This document shows positions 1 to 6,496 of a stretch of DNA of 6,496 nt, piece by piece. Position numbers and translations under genes: made by a program. The number at the start of each line of letters is the position of its first letter. Position 1 is the stretch's first letter. A model generated the notes under the pieces. The model made no database searches. It saw nothing but the letters and a program-made list of their open reading frames with translations, and was not told the origin of the DNA. The stretch is from Tagaea sp. (GTDB lineage: Bacteria > Pseudomonadota > Alphaproteobacteria > CACIAM-22H2), in NCBI GenBank assembly GCA_023653245.1, contig JAMNXK010000124.1, positions 1-6,496 on the forward strand. The letters run 5' to 3'.

Positions 1-1027
1 AGCGCTGGCCGGCGCGCTCGCCGCGCGCGGCTTCCGCCTGGCGCTGGTCACCGACGACCGCGGCGCGCGCTACGGCGGCGAGCTGGGCCGCATCGACATC
101 CATCGCCTGCCCTTGAAGAAGATGACCGGCGGAATCGTGCGCAAGCTCGTCGGCGCCCTGTCGCTGATCCCGGGCTACTTCGCCGCGCGCGCGCTGATCG
201 CCAAGCTCGCCCCCGACGCGGTCGTGGGCTTCGGCGGCTATCCGAGCCTGCCCACCGTCGCCGCCGCCTCGACAGCGAAGGTGCCCACCATTTTGCACGA
301 ACAGAACGCCGTGCTCGGCCGCGCCAACCGCCTGATCGCCGGCCGCGTGGACGCGATCGCCGGCTCCTTCGCGAAAACGCGCGGGGCCGAGCGTGCGGCG
401 CATGTCGGCAATCCGGTGCGTGTGGCCGCGATCGGCTTGCGCGCGACGACCTACATCGTCCCCGCCTCGGGCGGCGAGCTGCGCCTGCTGGTCACCGGCG
501 GCAGCCAGGGCGCTTCGATCTTCGGGCGCGTCGTGCCCGAAGCGGTGGCGCAACTCGCGCCGGAGCCGCGCGCGCGCTTGCGCATCGTCCAGCAGACGCG
601 CGAGGACGATGTCGAGCGCGTGCGCGCCGCCTACGCCCAACTCGGCGTGGCGGCCGAAGTCGCACCGTTCTTCGCCGATCTGCCCGCGCGCATCGCCGCA
701 GCACAGCTCGTCGTCGCGCGCGCGGGCGCGTCGACCGTCGCCGAGCTCGCCTGCATCGGCCGGCCTTCGATCCTGGTGCCCTACCCGCACGCCACCGACG
801 ATCACCAGACCGCGAACGCCAAGGCGCTCGAAGCCGCCGGCGGCGCCTGGGTCGTCGCCGACAAGGAATTCACCGCGGCCGATCTGGCGGCGCGCCTGAC
901 CGCGCTGCTCGCCGAGCCATCGGCGCTGTCGCGCATGGCGCAATCGTCCTGGGGCTTCGGCAAGCCCGACGCGGCCGAGCGCCTGGCCGATCTGGTCGCC
1001 GGCTTCGCGCAAGGGAGGGCCGCATGA
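1..1027 (+). CDS. murG: MurG, UDP-GlcNAc:undecaprenyl-PP-MurNAc-pentapeptide GlcNAc transferase (5' partial)
   Basis: MurG transfers GlcNAc from UDP-GlcNAc to lipid I, giving lipid II on the cytoplasmic face of the inner membrane (family knowledge). The frame is open from base 2 to the left edge, so the ATG at 113 (MTGG...) is an internal Met, not the start. The visible 341 codons lack roughly the first 20 residues, including the N-terminal GGTGGH glycine loop; MurG is usually about 355-370 residues. Seen in order: the GFGGYPSLP acceptor-side motif (about 228-255), [13 protein letters not shown] (296-334), the linker GNPVR (about 407-421), the second-domain GGSQGA loop (497-514), [10 protein letters not shown] in the UDP-GlcNAc site (719-748), and the [11 protein letters not shown] block (about 780-820). 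No motif is broken. The stop overlaps the murC start (ATGA). It is a GT28-type, GT-B fold enzyme. Confidence 0.97.
   Translation, partial: ALAGALAARGFRLALVTDDRGARYGGELGRIDIHRLPLKKMTGGIVRKLVGALSLIPGYFAARALIAKLAPDAVVGFGGYPSLPTVAAASTAKVPTILHEQNAVLGRANRLIAGRVDAIAGSFAKTRGAERAAHVGNPVRVAAIGLRATTYIVPASGGELRLLVTGGSQGASIFGRVVPEAVAQLAPEPRARLRIVQQTREDDVERVRAAYAQLGVAAEVAPFFADLPARIAAAQLVVARAGASTVAELACIGRPSILVPYPHATDDHQTANAKALEAAGGAWVVADKEFTAADLAARLTALLAEPSALSRMAQSSWGFGKPDAAERLADLVAGFAQGRAA
1012..1019 (+). promoter_or_regulatory. Shine-Dalgarno sequence for murC
   Basis: A purine-rich AGGGAGGG lies inside the last codons of murG, about 5 bases before the ATG at 1024. It is a good match to the anti-SD and supports this start over later Met codons. 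Confidence 0.7.
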
Positions 1028-2436
1028 GAGCGCTGCCGCTCGATATCGGGCTCATCCATTTCGTCGGCATCGGCGGCATCGGCATGTCGGGCATCGCCGA
1101 GATCCTGCACAATCTCGGCTACAAGGTGCAGGGCTCGGACCAAGCCGACGGTGCGAACGTCCAGCGCCTGCGCAATCTCGGCATCGCCGTCCATGTCGGC
1201 CACAAGGCCGAGAATCTGGGCGAATCCGAAGTCGTGGTCGTGTCGACCGCCGTGAAGGCCGACAATCCGGAAGTGCGCGCGGCGCGCGAGAAACTCGTCC
1301 CCGTCGTCCGGCGCGCGGAGATGCTGGCCGAGCTCATGCGCCTCAAATGGGCGATCGCCATCGCCGGCACGCACGGCAAGACCACGACCACCGGCCTCGT
1401 GGCGGGCATGCTCGAAGCCGCCGCCATGGATCCCACGATCATCAACGGCGGCATCCTCAACGCCTACGGCACCAATGCGCGCCTGGGTGCGGGCGATTGG
1501 ATGGTCGTCGAAGCCGACGAGAGCGACGGCACATTCGTGAAACTGCCCGCGACGATCGCGGTGGTGACCAACATCGATCCCGAGCATCTCGACTATTGGG
1601 GAACCTTCGAGAACGCCAAGAAGGGCTATCAGACCTTCATCTCCAACCTGCCCTTCTACGGCTTCGCGGCGATGTGCGTGGACCATCCGGAAGTCCAGGC
1701 GCTGATCGCCGCCACGCAAGACCGCAAGATCCTCGCCTACGGCTTCTCGCCCCAGGCCGACGTGCGCGGCACGAATGTGCGCCTGGACGCCTCGGGCGGG
1801 CATTTCGATGTGGTGCTTTCGGGGCGCGCGGGTGCCGAGCGCACGCTGCGCAATCTGCATCTGCCGCTGGTCGGCAAGCACAACGTCGAGAACTCGCTCG
1901 CCGCCGTCGCCGTGGCCATCGAGATGGGCATCGACGAAACCACGATCCGCAAGGCGCTGGCCGGCATCAAGGGCGTGAAGCGCCGTTTCACCAAGACCGG
2001 CATGGGGGCCGGCATCGCGGTGATCGACGATTACGGCCACCACCCGGTCGAGATCGCCGCCGTGTTGAAGGCCGCGCGCTCGGCCACGTCGGCGGGCGTG
2101 ATCGCGGTCGTCCAGCCCCATCGCTACACGCGCTTGGCGAACCTGTTCGAGGATTTCTGCACCTGCTTCAACGACGCCGACGCGGTGATCGTCGCCGACG
2201 TCTACGCCGCCGGCGAAGCGCCGATCGACGGCGCCTCGAAGGACTCGCTCGTCGAAGGCTTGCGCGGCCACGGCCATCGCAAGGCGGTGGCGCTGGACAA
2301 TCCGCAGGCGCTCGCGCGCACGGTGCTCGATCTCGCCAAGCCCGGCGACATGGTCGTGTGCCTCGGCGCGGGCACCATCACCCAATGGGCCTACGCGCTG
2401 CCCGGCGAACTCGACGCGCTGGGAGGGAAGGCATGA
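1024..2436 (+). CDS. murC: MurC, UDP-N-acetylmuramate--L-alanine ligase
   Basis: A cytoplasmic ATP-dependent ligase that adds L-Ala to UDP-MurNAc, the first step of stem-peptide assembly (family knowledge). It has 470 residues, a normal length. The N-terminal Rossmann-like UDP-binding domain begins with [16 protein letters not shown] (11-26). The central ATPase has the Mur-ligase P-loop [11 protein letters not shown] (114-124), [15 protein letters not shown] (about 141-155), EADESDG (163-169) and [11 protein letters not shown] (183-193). The C-terminal domain is announced by [13 protein letters not shown] and carries [15 protein letters not shown] (335-344) and [15 protein letters not shown] together with the early GIGGIGMS separates MurC from MurD, MurE and MurF. 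The ATG at 1024 overlaps the murG stop by 4 bases and has a strong Shine-Dalgarno sequence; the N-terminus reaches the UDP-binding loop at the usual distance. The stop overlaps the murB start. Nothing is truncated or unusual. Confidence 0.98.
   Translation: MRALPLDIGLIHFVGIGGIGMSGIAEILHNLGYKVQGSDQADGANVQRLRNLGIAVHVGHKAENLGESEVVVVSTAVKADNPEVRAAREKLVPVVRRAEMLAELMRLKWAIAIAGTHGKTTTTGLVAGMLEAAAMDPTIINGGILNAYGTNARLGAGDWMVVEADESDGTFVKLPATIAVVTNIDPEHLDYWGTFENAKKGYQTFISNLPFYGFAAMCVDHPEVQALIAATQDRKILAYGFSPQADVRGTNVRLDASGGHFDVVLSGRAGAERTLRNLHLPLVGKHNVENSLAAVAVAIEMGIDETTIRKALAGIKGVKRRFTKTGMGAGIAVIDDYGHHPVEIAAVLKAARSATSAGVIAVVQPHRYTRLANLFEDFCTCFNDADAVIVADVYAAGEAPIDGASKDSLVEGLRGHGHRKAVALDNPQALARTVLDLAKPGDMVVCLGAGTITQWAYALPGELDALGGKA
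2421..2427 (+). promoter_or_regulatory. Shine-Dalgarno sequence for murB
   Basis: GGGAGGG within the last codons of murC. It is about 5-6 bases before the ATG at 2433 and 8-9 before the adjacent in-frame ATG at 2436. The spacing resembles that at murC and favours 2433, though either start is possible. Confidence 0.65.
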
Positions 2437-3377
2437 TGGCCGCCCCCAAACATCTTCGCCTGATCGAGCGCCTGCCCAAGGTGCGCGGGACTTTGCGCGA
2501 GAATGCGAGCCTCGCCGCGACGACCTGGTTCCGCGTCGGCGGCCCGGCGGAGGTGCTTTTCCGCCCGGCCGATCGCGACGATCTGGCCGCGTTCCTGGCG
2601 GCGAAGCCGGCGGACGTGCCGGTCACCGTGCTCGGCGTCGGCTCGAATCTTCTGGTGCGCGACGGCGGCCTGCCCGGCGTGACGATCCGCCTGGGCAAGG
2701 GCTTCGCCGAGGTGAGCCGCGACGGCGCCATCGTCAAGGCGGGCGCGGCCGCACTCGATGCGAACGTCGCGGCGGCCGCGCGCGACTGGGGTCTGGGCGG
2801 TTTGGAATTCCTCGTCGGCGTGCCCGGTACCATCGGCGGCGCGCTGCGCATGAACGCGGGCGCCTACGGCACCGAAATGAAGGACATCGTGCTCGCCGCC
2901 GAAGCGGTCGACGCCAAGGGCGAGCTTCACTACGCGACCAACGGCGCCTTGTGCTTCGAATACCGGTCGAGCTGCATGCCCGCCGACTGGATCTTCACCG
3001 GCGCCGAGTTGAAGACCGCGCCCGGCGACGCGCGCGAGATCGCCGCGCGGATGGCCGATATCCAAGCCAAGCGCGAAGCCTCGCAGCCCGTGCGCGCGCG
3101 CACCGGCGGCTCGACATTCGCAAATCCGACGGGCGCCAATCCGCCGGGTGCGAAAGCCTGGGAGCTGATCGACGCGGCCGGGTGCCGGGGCCTGACGCGC
3201 GGCGGCGCCAAGGTCAGCGAGAAGCATTGCAACTTCCTGATCAACGAAGGCACGGCCACCGCCGCCGATCTCGAGGATCTGGGCGAAGAAGTCCGCGCGC
3301 GCGTGTTCGCGAAGTTCGGCGTGACGCTGGAATGGGAAATCAAGCGCGTCGGCGTGCGCGCCGGGGGCCCGGCATGA
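2433..3377 (+). CDS. murB: MurB, UDP-N-acetylenolpyruvoylglucosamine reductase
   Basis: An FAD-dependent, NADPH-using cytoplasmic reductase that turns UDP-GlcNAc-enolpyruvate (the MurA product) into UDP-MurNAc, the MurC substrate (family knowledge). It has 314 residues from the first of two tandem ATGs (2433, 2436). The FAD-binding PCMH-type region holds [16 protein letters not shown] (30-45), [16 protein letters not shown] (68-83) and [21 protein letters not shown] (123-143). The C-terminal substrate domain has FEYRSS (175-180, catalytic Arg178), GGSTFANP (225-232, proton-donor Ser227) and LEWEIKRVG (299-307, catalytic Glu302). These residues are assigned by analogy to E. coli Arg159, Ser229 and Glu325. 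[12 protein letters not shown] (260-271) is also typical. The length suggests the shorter, type II-like MurB. Residues 231-240 read [10 protein letters not shown], a tandem duplication next to Ser227 that is described separately. The gene overlaps murC and ddl by ATGA at either end. Confidence 0.97.
   Translation: MMAAPKHLRLIERLPKVRGTLRENASLAATTWFRVGGPAEVLFRPADRDDLAAFLAAKPADVPVTVLGVGSNLLVRDGGLPGVTIRLGKGFAEVSRDGAIVKAGAAALDANVAAAARDWGLGGLEFLVGVPGTIGGALRMNAGAYGTEMKDIVLAAEAVDAKGELHYATNGALCFEYRSSCMPADWIFTGAELKTAPGDAREIAARMADIQAKREASQPVRARTGGSTFANPTGANPPGAKAWELIDAAGCRGLTRGGAKVSEKHCNFLINEGTATAADLEDLGEEVRARVFAKFGVTLEWEIKRVGVRAGGPA
3123..3152 (+). repeat. 15-base in-frame tandem duplication inside murB
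   Basis: The two adjacent units 3123-3137 and 3138-3152 match at 12 of 15 bases. They encode NPTGA (residues 231-235) and NPPGA (236-240). Two of the three mismatches are silent third-position changes; the third turns Thr into Pro. The frame is kept and all downstream motifs are intact. Confidence 0.6.
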
Positions 3378-4333
3378 AACCGATCATGAAGAAGATACTG
3401 CTCCTCAAGGGCGGACTATCCACCGAGCGCGAGGTGAGTCTCGTGTCGGGCCGCGAATGCGCGGCCGCCTTGCGCGCCAAGGGCTACGACGTGATCGAGC
3501 ACGATCTCGTGTCGCTCGAAGGCCTCGCGCAAGCGCTGGCGGAGAAGCCCGACGCGGTGTTCAACGCGCTGCACGGCCGCTGGGCGGAAGACGGCACGAT
3601 CCAAGGCGTGCTCGACCTCGCGGGCGTGCCCTACACGCATTCGGGCCTGCTCGCCTCGGCCTTGGCGATGGACAAGCCGGTGGCGCGCGACGTGTTCGCG
3701 GGCCGCAAACTGCCGGTGGCCGAAGGCGGCGTGTTCAAGCGCGCCGACGTGCTGGCGGGCCGCGCCCTGCCCATCCCCTTCGTGATGAAGCCGGGCAACG
3801 AAGGCTCGTCGGTCGGCGTGAAGATCGTGCTGGAGAAATCCGATCTCGACGCGCTCGCCGCCGCCCCCTGGCCGTTCGACGAGGACGTGCTGGTCGAAGC
3901 CTATGTGCCCGGGCGCGAACTCACCGTCGCGGTCATGGGCTTCAACGGCGGCGCGCGCGCGCTGGGCGTGCTCGAAATCCGGCCCAATAACGGCTTCTAC
4001 GACTACACGGCCAAGTACACCGACGGCAAAGCGACCCATCTTTGCCCCGCGCCGATCCACAAATCCGCCTATGACGAAGCCATGCGCGTGGCGCTCGAAG
4101 CCCATCGCGCGCTCGGCTGCCGGGGCGTGTCGCGCGCGGACATCCGCTACGACGACACGCGCGGCGAGCCCGGGCGGATCGTGCTGCTCGAGGTCAACAC
4201 CCAGCCCGGGATGACGCCGCTGTCGCTCGTTCCGGAGATCGCGGCCGCGTCGGGCATTCCCTTCGCCGAGCTGTGCGCCTGGCTGGTCGAGAACGCGACG
4301 CATGACGGCCCGAAAGCGAGGACCGTCCGATGA
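3374..4333 (+). CDS. ddl: D-alanine--D-alanine ligase (Ddl)
   Basis: A cytoplasmic ATP-grasp ligase that joins two D-Ala, providing the dipeptide MurF adds to the UDP-MurNAc-tripeptide (family knowledge). It has 319 residues, a normal length. The N-terminal domain has [18 protein letters not shown] (9-26, Glu18 region), [14 protein letters not shown] (65-78) and [16 protein letters not shown] (86-101). The ATP-grasp region has [13 protein letters not shown] (137-149), [15 protein letters not shown] (173-187) and [15 protein letters not shown] (201-215). Tyr215 lies in the loop where VanA-type D-Ala-D-Lac ligases differ, so D-Ala-D-Ala specificity is inferred. The metal and phosphate site is SRADIRYD (253-260) plus [17 protein letters not shown] (271-287, with Glu273 and Asn275). 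In HGRWAEDG, Ala71 replaces the usual Gly. The start at 3374 overlaps the murB stop by 4 bases but lacks a clear Shine-Dalgarno sequence. An in-frame ATG at 3386 (Met5) is an alternative, also without one. Members in this cluster are often called ddlB. Confidence 0.97.
   Translation: MKPIMKKILLLKGGLSTEREVSLVSGRECAAALRAKGYDVIEHDLVSLEGLAQALAEKPDAVFNALHGRWAEDGTIQGVLDLAGVPYTHSGLLASALAMDKPVARDVFAGRKLPVAEGGVFKRADVLAGRALPIPFVMKPGNEGSSVGVKIVLEKSDLDALAAAPWPFDEDVLVEAYVPGRELTVAVMGFNGGARALGVLEIRPNNGFYDYTAKYTDGKATHLCPAPIHKSAYDEAMRVALEAHRALGCRGVSRADIRYDDTRGEPGRIVLLEVNTQPGMTPLSLVPEIAAASGIPFAELCAWLVENATHDGPKARTVR
4318..4322 (+). promoter_or_regulatory. Shine-Dalgarno sequence for ftsQ
   Basis: GAGGA in the last codons of ddl, 7 bases before the ATG at 4330. 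This supports the start that overlaps the ddl stop. Confidence 0.65.
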
Positions 4334-5211
4334 TCGGCCGCAAAGACAAGACCCGCAAGCCCGCGCGCCGCATCGGCTGGCGCCGGGTGCTCGCTTGGCG
4401 CCCGTCGGGCCGCGCGCTCAAGGCGACGGCGGCGATCGCGGCCATCGCCGTCCTCGGCGCCGGCGCCTTCCATCTGTGGAACGCGGGCGGCGCCGACCGG
4501 CTCGAAGACCTCGCCTACGATTTGCGCGCCAACGCGTTGAACGCGAGCGCGCGCGCGGGCCTGGCGATCGGCGACGTGGTCGTCGAGGGCCGCGAGCGCA
4601 CCGCCGCGCGCGACGTGCTGGCCGTGCTCGACGCACGCCGGGGCGCGCCCATCCTCGCCTTCGATCCGCACGCCGCGAAGATCGAGCTCGAAACCCTGCC
4701 CTGGGTGCGCCGCGCCGCCGTCGAGCGCCGCCTGCCCGACACGATCCATGTGCGCCTGGAAGAACGCGTGCCGCTCGCCTTGTGGCAAACGCGCGGGCGC
4801 TTCCACGTGATCGACGTCGAAGGCCGCGAGATCGCCGGCGTCGATCCGGGCCGCTTCGCGCGGCTGGTCGTGGTGGTCGGCGACGACGCCCCCCCGCACG
4901 CGGCGGCGTTGATCGCCCTTCTCGACACCGAGCCCGCGATGCGCGCGCGCATCGCCGCGGCCGTGCGCGTCGGCGGGCGGCGCTGGAACCTCAATCTCGA
5001 CAACGGCGTGGTCGTGAACCTGCCCGAGACCAACGCCGGGGCGGCCTACGAACGCCTGGCCCAGCTCGCGCGCGACAACGCGCTGGTCGAGCGCGATCTG
5101 GTCTCGGTCGATCTGCGCTTGCCCGACCGCCTGATTTTGCGCGCGCGCGAAACCGCGCCCGCCGCACCCCCCGCCAACGCCCAACAACGCCGCGCGAATC
5201 GGCCGACCTGA
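4330..5211 (+). CDS. ftsQ: Cell division protein FtsQ
   Basis: A bitopic inner-membrane divisome protein whose periplasmic part binds FtsB and FtsL and helps connect the early ring to septal wall synthesis (family knowledge). It has 293 residues. Residues 1-31 are basic and cytoplasmic, with several Arg and Lys. About 32-50 is one alanine-rich membrane segment ending near HLW. A POTRA domain follows at about 78-147, starting IGDVVVEGRERT and including LETLPWVRRAAVERRLPDTI (120-139) and VRLEERVPLALWQ (141-153). The FtsQ beta domain has FHVIDVEGREI (158-168), RWNLNLDNGVVVNLPE (218-233) and VSVDLRLPDRLILR (258-271). The last 20 residues are Pro, Ala, Asn and Gln-rich and look disordered. Sequence similarity in this family is weak, so the call rests on the basic-TM-POTRA layout, these motifs and the ddl/ftsA context. 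The start overlaps the ddl stop (ATGA) and has GAGGA upstream. Confidence 0.93.
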   Translation: MIGRKDKTRKPARRIGWRRVLAWRPSGRALKATAAIAAIAVLGAGAFHLWNAGGADRLEDLAYDLRANALNASARAGLAIGDVVVEGRERTAARDVLAVLDARRGAPILAFDPHAAKIELETLPWVRRAAVERRLPDTIHVRLEERVPLALWQTRGRFHVIDVEGREIAGVDPGRFARLVVVVGDDAPPHAAALIALLDTEPAMRARIAAAVRVGGRRWNLNLDNGVVVNLPETNAGAAYERLAQLARDNALVERDLVSVDLRLPDRLILRARETAPAAPPANAQQRRANRPT

Positions 5212-5214
5212 GGA
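5209..5214 (+). promoter_or_regulatory. Probable ftsA Shine-Dalgarno sequence overlapping the ftsQ stop
   Basis: TGAGGA merges the ftsQ stop codon with an AGGA core. AGGA is 13 bases before the ATG at 5228, longer than the usual 5-9. No closer purine-rich tract and no in-frame upstream start were seen, so this is the best candidate, though weak in spacing. The junction is the only real gap between genes in the window (16 bases). Confidence 0.5.
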
Positions 5215-5227
5215 AGACCACGCCGCC

Positions 5228-6481
5228 ATGTCGAAAAAGAAACGCGCCCGCCGGAACGGAACCATCGCCGCCCTCGATCTGGGCTCGACCAAGGTCGCCT
5301 GCTTCGTGGCCAAGGCGGACGCCGAAGGCCAGCTGCGCGTGACGGGCATCGGCCATCAGATCAGCCGCGGCGTGCGCGGGGGCACGATCGTCGATCTCGA
5401 CGACGCGGAGAATTCGATCCTGTCGGCGGTGTCGGCGGCCGAGCAGATGGCGGGCGAGACGCTGAAGAGCGTCGTGGTGAACCTGCTCGGCGGCGCGCCG
5501 CTGTCGCGCACCTACGGCGTGGAAGTGGCGCTGAACGGCCACGAGATCGGCGATTCGGATTTGCGCCGTGCCATCGAGCAGGCGCGCCAGACCCAAGCCG
5601 CCCCCGACCGCCGCGTCGTGCACCAGATCCCGGTCGGCTTCACCATCGACGGCAGCCGCGGCATCCGCGATCCGCGCGGCATGTGCGGCGAGCGGCTGGG
5701 CGTGAACATGCACATGGTGTCGGCGGCCAACGGTGCCGTCCGGAATCTCGAGACCGCCGTGGCGCGCTGCCATCTGGAGATCGAGGAGCCGGTCGTGCCG
5801 GCCTACGCCTCGGGCCTCGCCTGCCTGGTCGAGGACGAGATGGATCTGGGCGCCTGCGTGATCGACATGGGCGGCGGGACGACGTCCTTCGCCGTGTTCT
5901 TCGACGGGCATTGCGTGTTCGTCGACCAGATCGGCGTCGGCGGCGCGCACGTCACCAACGACATCGCGCGCGGCCTGTCGACGCCGCTGGCCCATGCCGA
6001 GCGCATCAAGACGCTGCACGGCAGCTGCATCGGCTCGGCCAGCGACGAGCGCGAATTGGTCGACGTGCCGCTGGTCGGCGAGGAAGAGCAGACCCAAGCC
6101 AATCACGTGCCCAAATCGATCCTGACCGGCATCGTGGCGCCGCGCCTGGAGGAGACGTTCGAGCTCGTGCGCTCGCGCCTGGAAGCCTCGGGCTTCGACA
6201 AGATCGCGGGCCGCCGCGTGGTGCTCACGGGCGGGGCCTCGCAGCTCCAAGGCGTGCGCGAGCTCGCCGCCATGGTGCTGGACAAGCAAGTGCGCATGGG
6301 CAAGCCCACCGGCCTGCTCGGCCTGGCCGACCAGACCGGCGGCCCGGCTTTTTCCGCCTGCGCGGGGCTGGTGTTCCACGCGCATCGCAACGGCACCGAA
6401 TCCTTGCGGCCCGAAGCCGCGGCCCCGCCGGCCGCGGGCATGTTCGGCCGCTTCGGCATGTGGCTGAGGGACAACCTATGA
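5228..6481 (+). CDS. ftsA: Cell division protein FtsA
   Basis: An actin-like ATPase that tethers FtsZ filaments to the inner membrane and recruits later divisome proteins (family knowledge). It has 417 residues, a normal length. After a basic leader (residues 3-9) comes phosphate loop 1, AALDLGSTKVACFV (14-27). The FtsA-specific SHS2/1C subdomain follows at about 82-165, from VVVNLLGGAPLSRTYG through VVHQIPVGFTIDG and ERLGVNMHMVSA. The second nucleotide block is GACVIDMGGGTTSFAVF (208-224), then QIGVGGAHVTNDIARGLSTP (234-253), which belongs to the ATP cleft. VVLTGGASQLQGV (331-343) is the adenosine motif. An Ala/Pro-rich linker leads to the C-terminal amphipathic helix FGRFGMWLRDNL (406-417), the membrane-targeting sequence. 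The SHS2 insertion and this helix separate it from MreB and DnaK. The next gene is probably ftsZ, outside the window. Confidence 0.98.
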   Translation: MSKKKRARRNGTIAALDLGSTKVACFVAKADAEGQLRVTGIGHQISRGVRGGTIVDLDDAENSILSAVSAAEQMAGETLKSVVVNLLGGAPLSRTYGVEVALNGHEIGDSDLRRAIEQARQTQAAPDRRVVHQIPVGFTIDGSRGIRDPRGMCGERLGVNMHMVSAANGAVRNLETAVARCHLEIEEPVVPAYASGLACLVEDEMDLGACVIDMGGGTTSFAVFFDGHCVFVDQIGVGGAHVTNDIARGLSTPLAHAERIKTLHGSCIGSASDERELVDVPLVGEEEQTQANHVPKSILTGIVAPRLEETFELVRSRLEASGFDKIAGRRVVLTGGASQLQGVRELAAMVLDKQVRMGKPTGLLGLADQTGGPAFSACAGLVFHAHRNGTESLRPEAAAPPAAGMFGRFGMWLRDNL

Positions 6482-6482
6482 C

Positions 6483-6490
6483 GGGAGGAG
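6483..6490 (+). promoter_or_regulatory. Shine-Dalgarno sequence for the next gene (probably ftsZ)
   Basis: GGGAGGAG starts two bases after the ftsA stop and is the strongest anti-SD match in the window. Only six bases follow before the edge, so the start codon should lie at or just past the edge. That ftsZ is next is inferred from conserved dcw order; none of its coding sequence can be confirmed. An ATG at 6478 also overlaps the ftsA stop and is open to the edge, so an overlapping start cannot be formally excluded. Confidence 0.65.
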
Positions 6491-6496
6491 TCCCCC

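Noticed and set aside
802..2385. Long open frame on the - strand (527 codons) opposite murG and murC
   Set aside because: It lies antisense to motif-confirmed genes. Its product is rich in His, Arg, Asp and Gly and matches no domain, as expected when G/C-ending codons are read in reverse in GC-rich DNA.
1347..2432. Upstream in-frame extension of murB through murC
   Set aside because: The frame is open but Arg/Gly-rich and lacks any domain; MurB homology begins just after the ATG at 2433, which has its own Shine-Dalgarno sequence.
4528..4560. Alternating CG runs such as GCGCGCGC, considered as Z-DNA or a regulatory repeat
   Set aside because: They occur throughout the window as a result of Ala and Arg codons in very GC-rich DNA and are not placed at gene boundaries.
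4302..5342. Arg-rich 346-codon + strand open frame covering ftsQ
   Set aside because: It is the +1/+2 shadow of ftsQ, almost wholly Arg, Ala, Pro and Gly, while the ftsQ frame carries the membrane segment, POTRA and FtsQ motifs.
4147..6385. Two overlapping - strand open frames (about 400 and 464 codons) opposite ddl, ftsQ and ftsA
   Set aside because: They have the same mirror-frame composition with no recognisable motif or ribosome site, and they overlap each other as well as well-supported + strand genes.
6488..6492. GAGTC, a GANTC (CcrM-type methylation) site just before the presumed ftsZ start
   Set aside because: GANTC control of ftsZ is known in Caulobacter, but about ten other GANTC sites are scattered through these genes and chance explains one here. 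No promoter elements accompany it.
1..6496. Search for an undescribed system, mobile element, CRISPR array, tRNA or terminator
   Set aside because: Every stretch is accounted for by six canonical dcw genes with at most 16 bases between them. Composition is uniform and no repeats, integrase, hairpin-plus-T-run or RNA-gene pattern was seen.

Overview
This window is an internal piece of a division and cell wall (dcw) cluster. It is tightly packed, all on the + strand, in the order murG (5' end cut off by the window), murC, murB, ddl, ftsQ, ftsA. It ends a few bases short of what is probably the ftsZ start codon. All six genes are recognisable from family motifs, and no stretch longer than 16 bases between genes is unassigned.

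The DNA is strongly GC-rich and codon third positions are nearly all G or C. Placing murB between murC and ddl, followed by ftsQ-ftsA-(ftsZ), is the usual alphaproteobacterial arrangement; in E. coli murB lies elsewhere. The Ddl signature PYTHSG...SALAMDK and the MurB block ending in [10 protein letters not shown] also look alphaproteobacterial. A Rhodospirillales-like lineage is plausible, but this is inference and no species is named.

Layout: bases 1-1027 murG (lipid II synthesis at the inner membrane); 1024-2436 murC (adds L-Ala to UDP-MurNAc); 2433-3377 murB (reduces UDP-GlcNAc-enolpyruvate to UDP-MurNAc); 3374-4333 ddl (makes D-Ala-D-Ala); 4330-5211 ftsQ (membrane divisome scaffold); 5228-6481 ftsA (membrane tether for FtsZ); 6482-6496 a leader with a strong Shine-Dalgarno sequence. 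The first four junctions are all 4-base ATGA overlaps, which suggests one polycistronic message with translational coupling. The first real gap is before ftsA.

Together the products supply soluble precursors (MurB, then MurC, with Ddl feeding the dipeptide to MurF), finish lipid II (MurG), and build the early and middle divisome (FtsA, FtsQ). No promoter, terminator, RNA gene, mobile element or CRISPR array was found. I found no undescribed system. The more curious details are a 15-base in-frame tandem duplication beside the MurB catalytic serine and a Gly-to-Ala change in a conserved Ddl motif.
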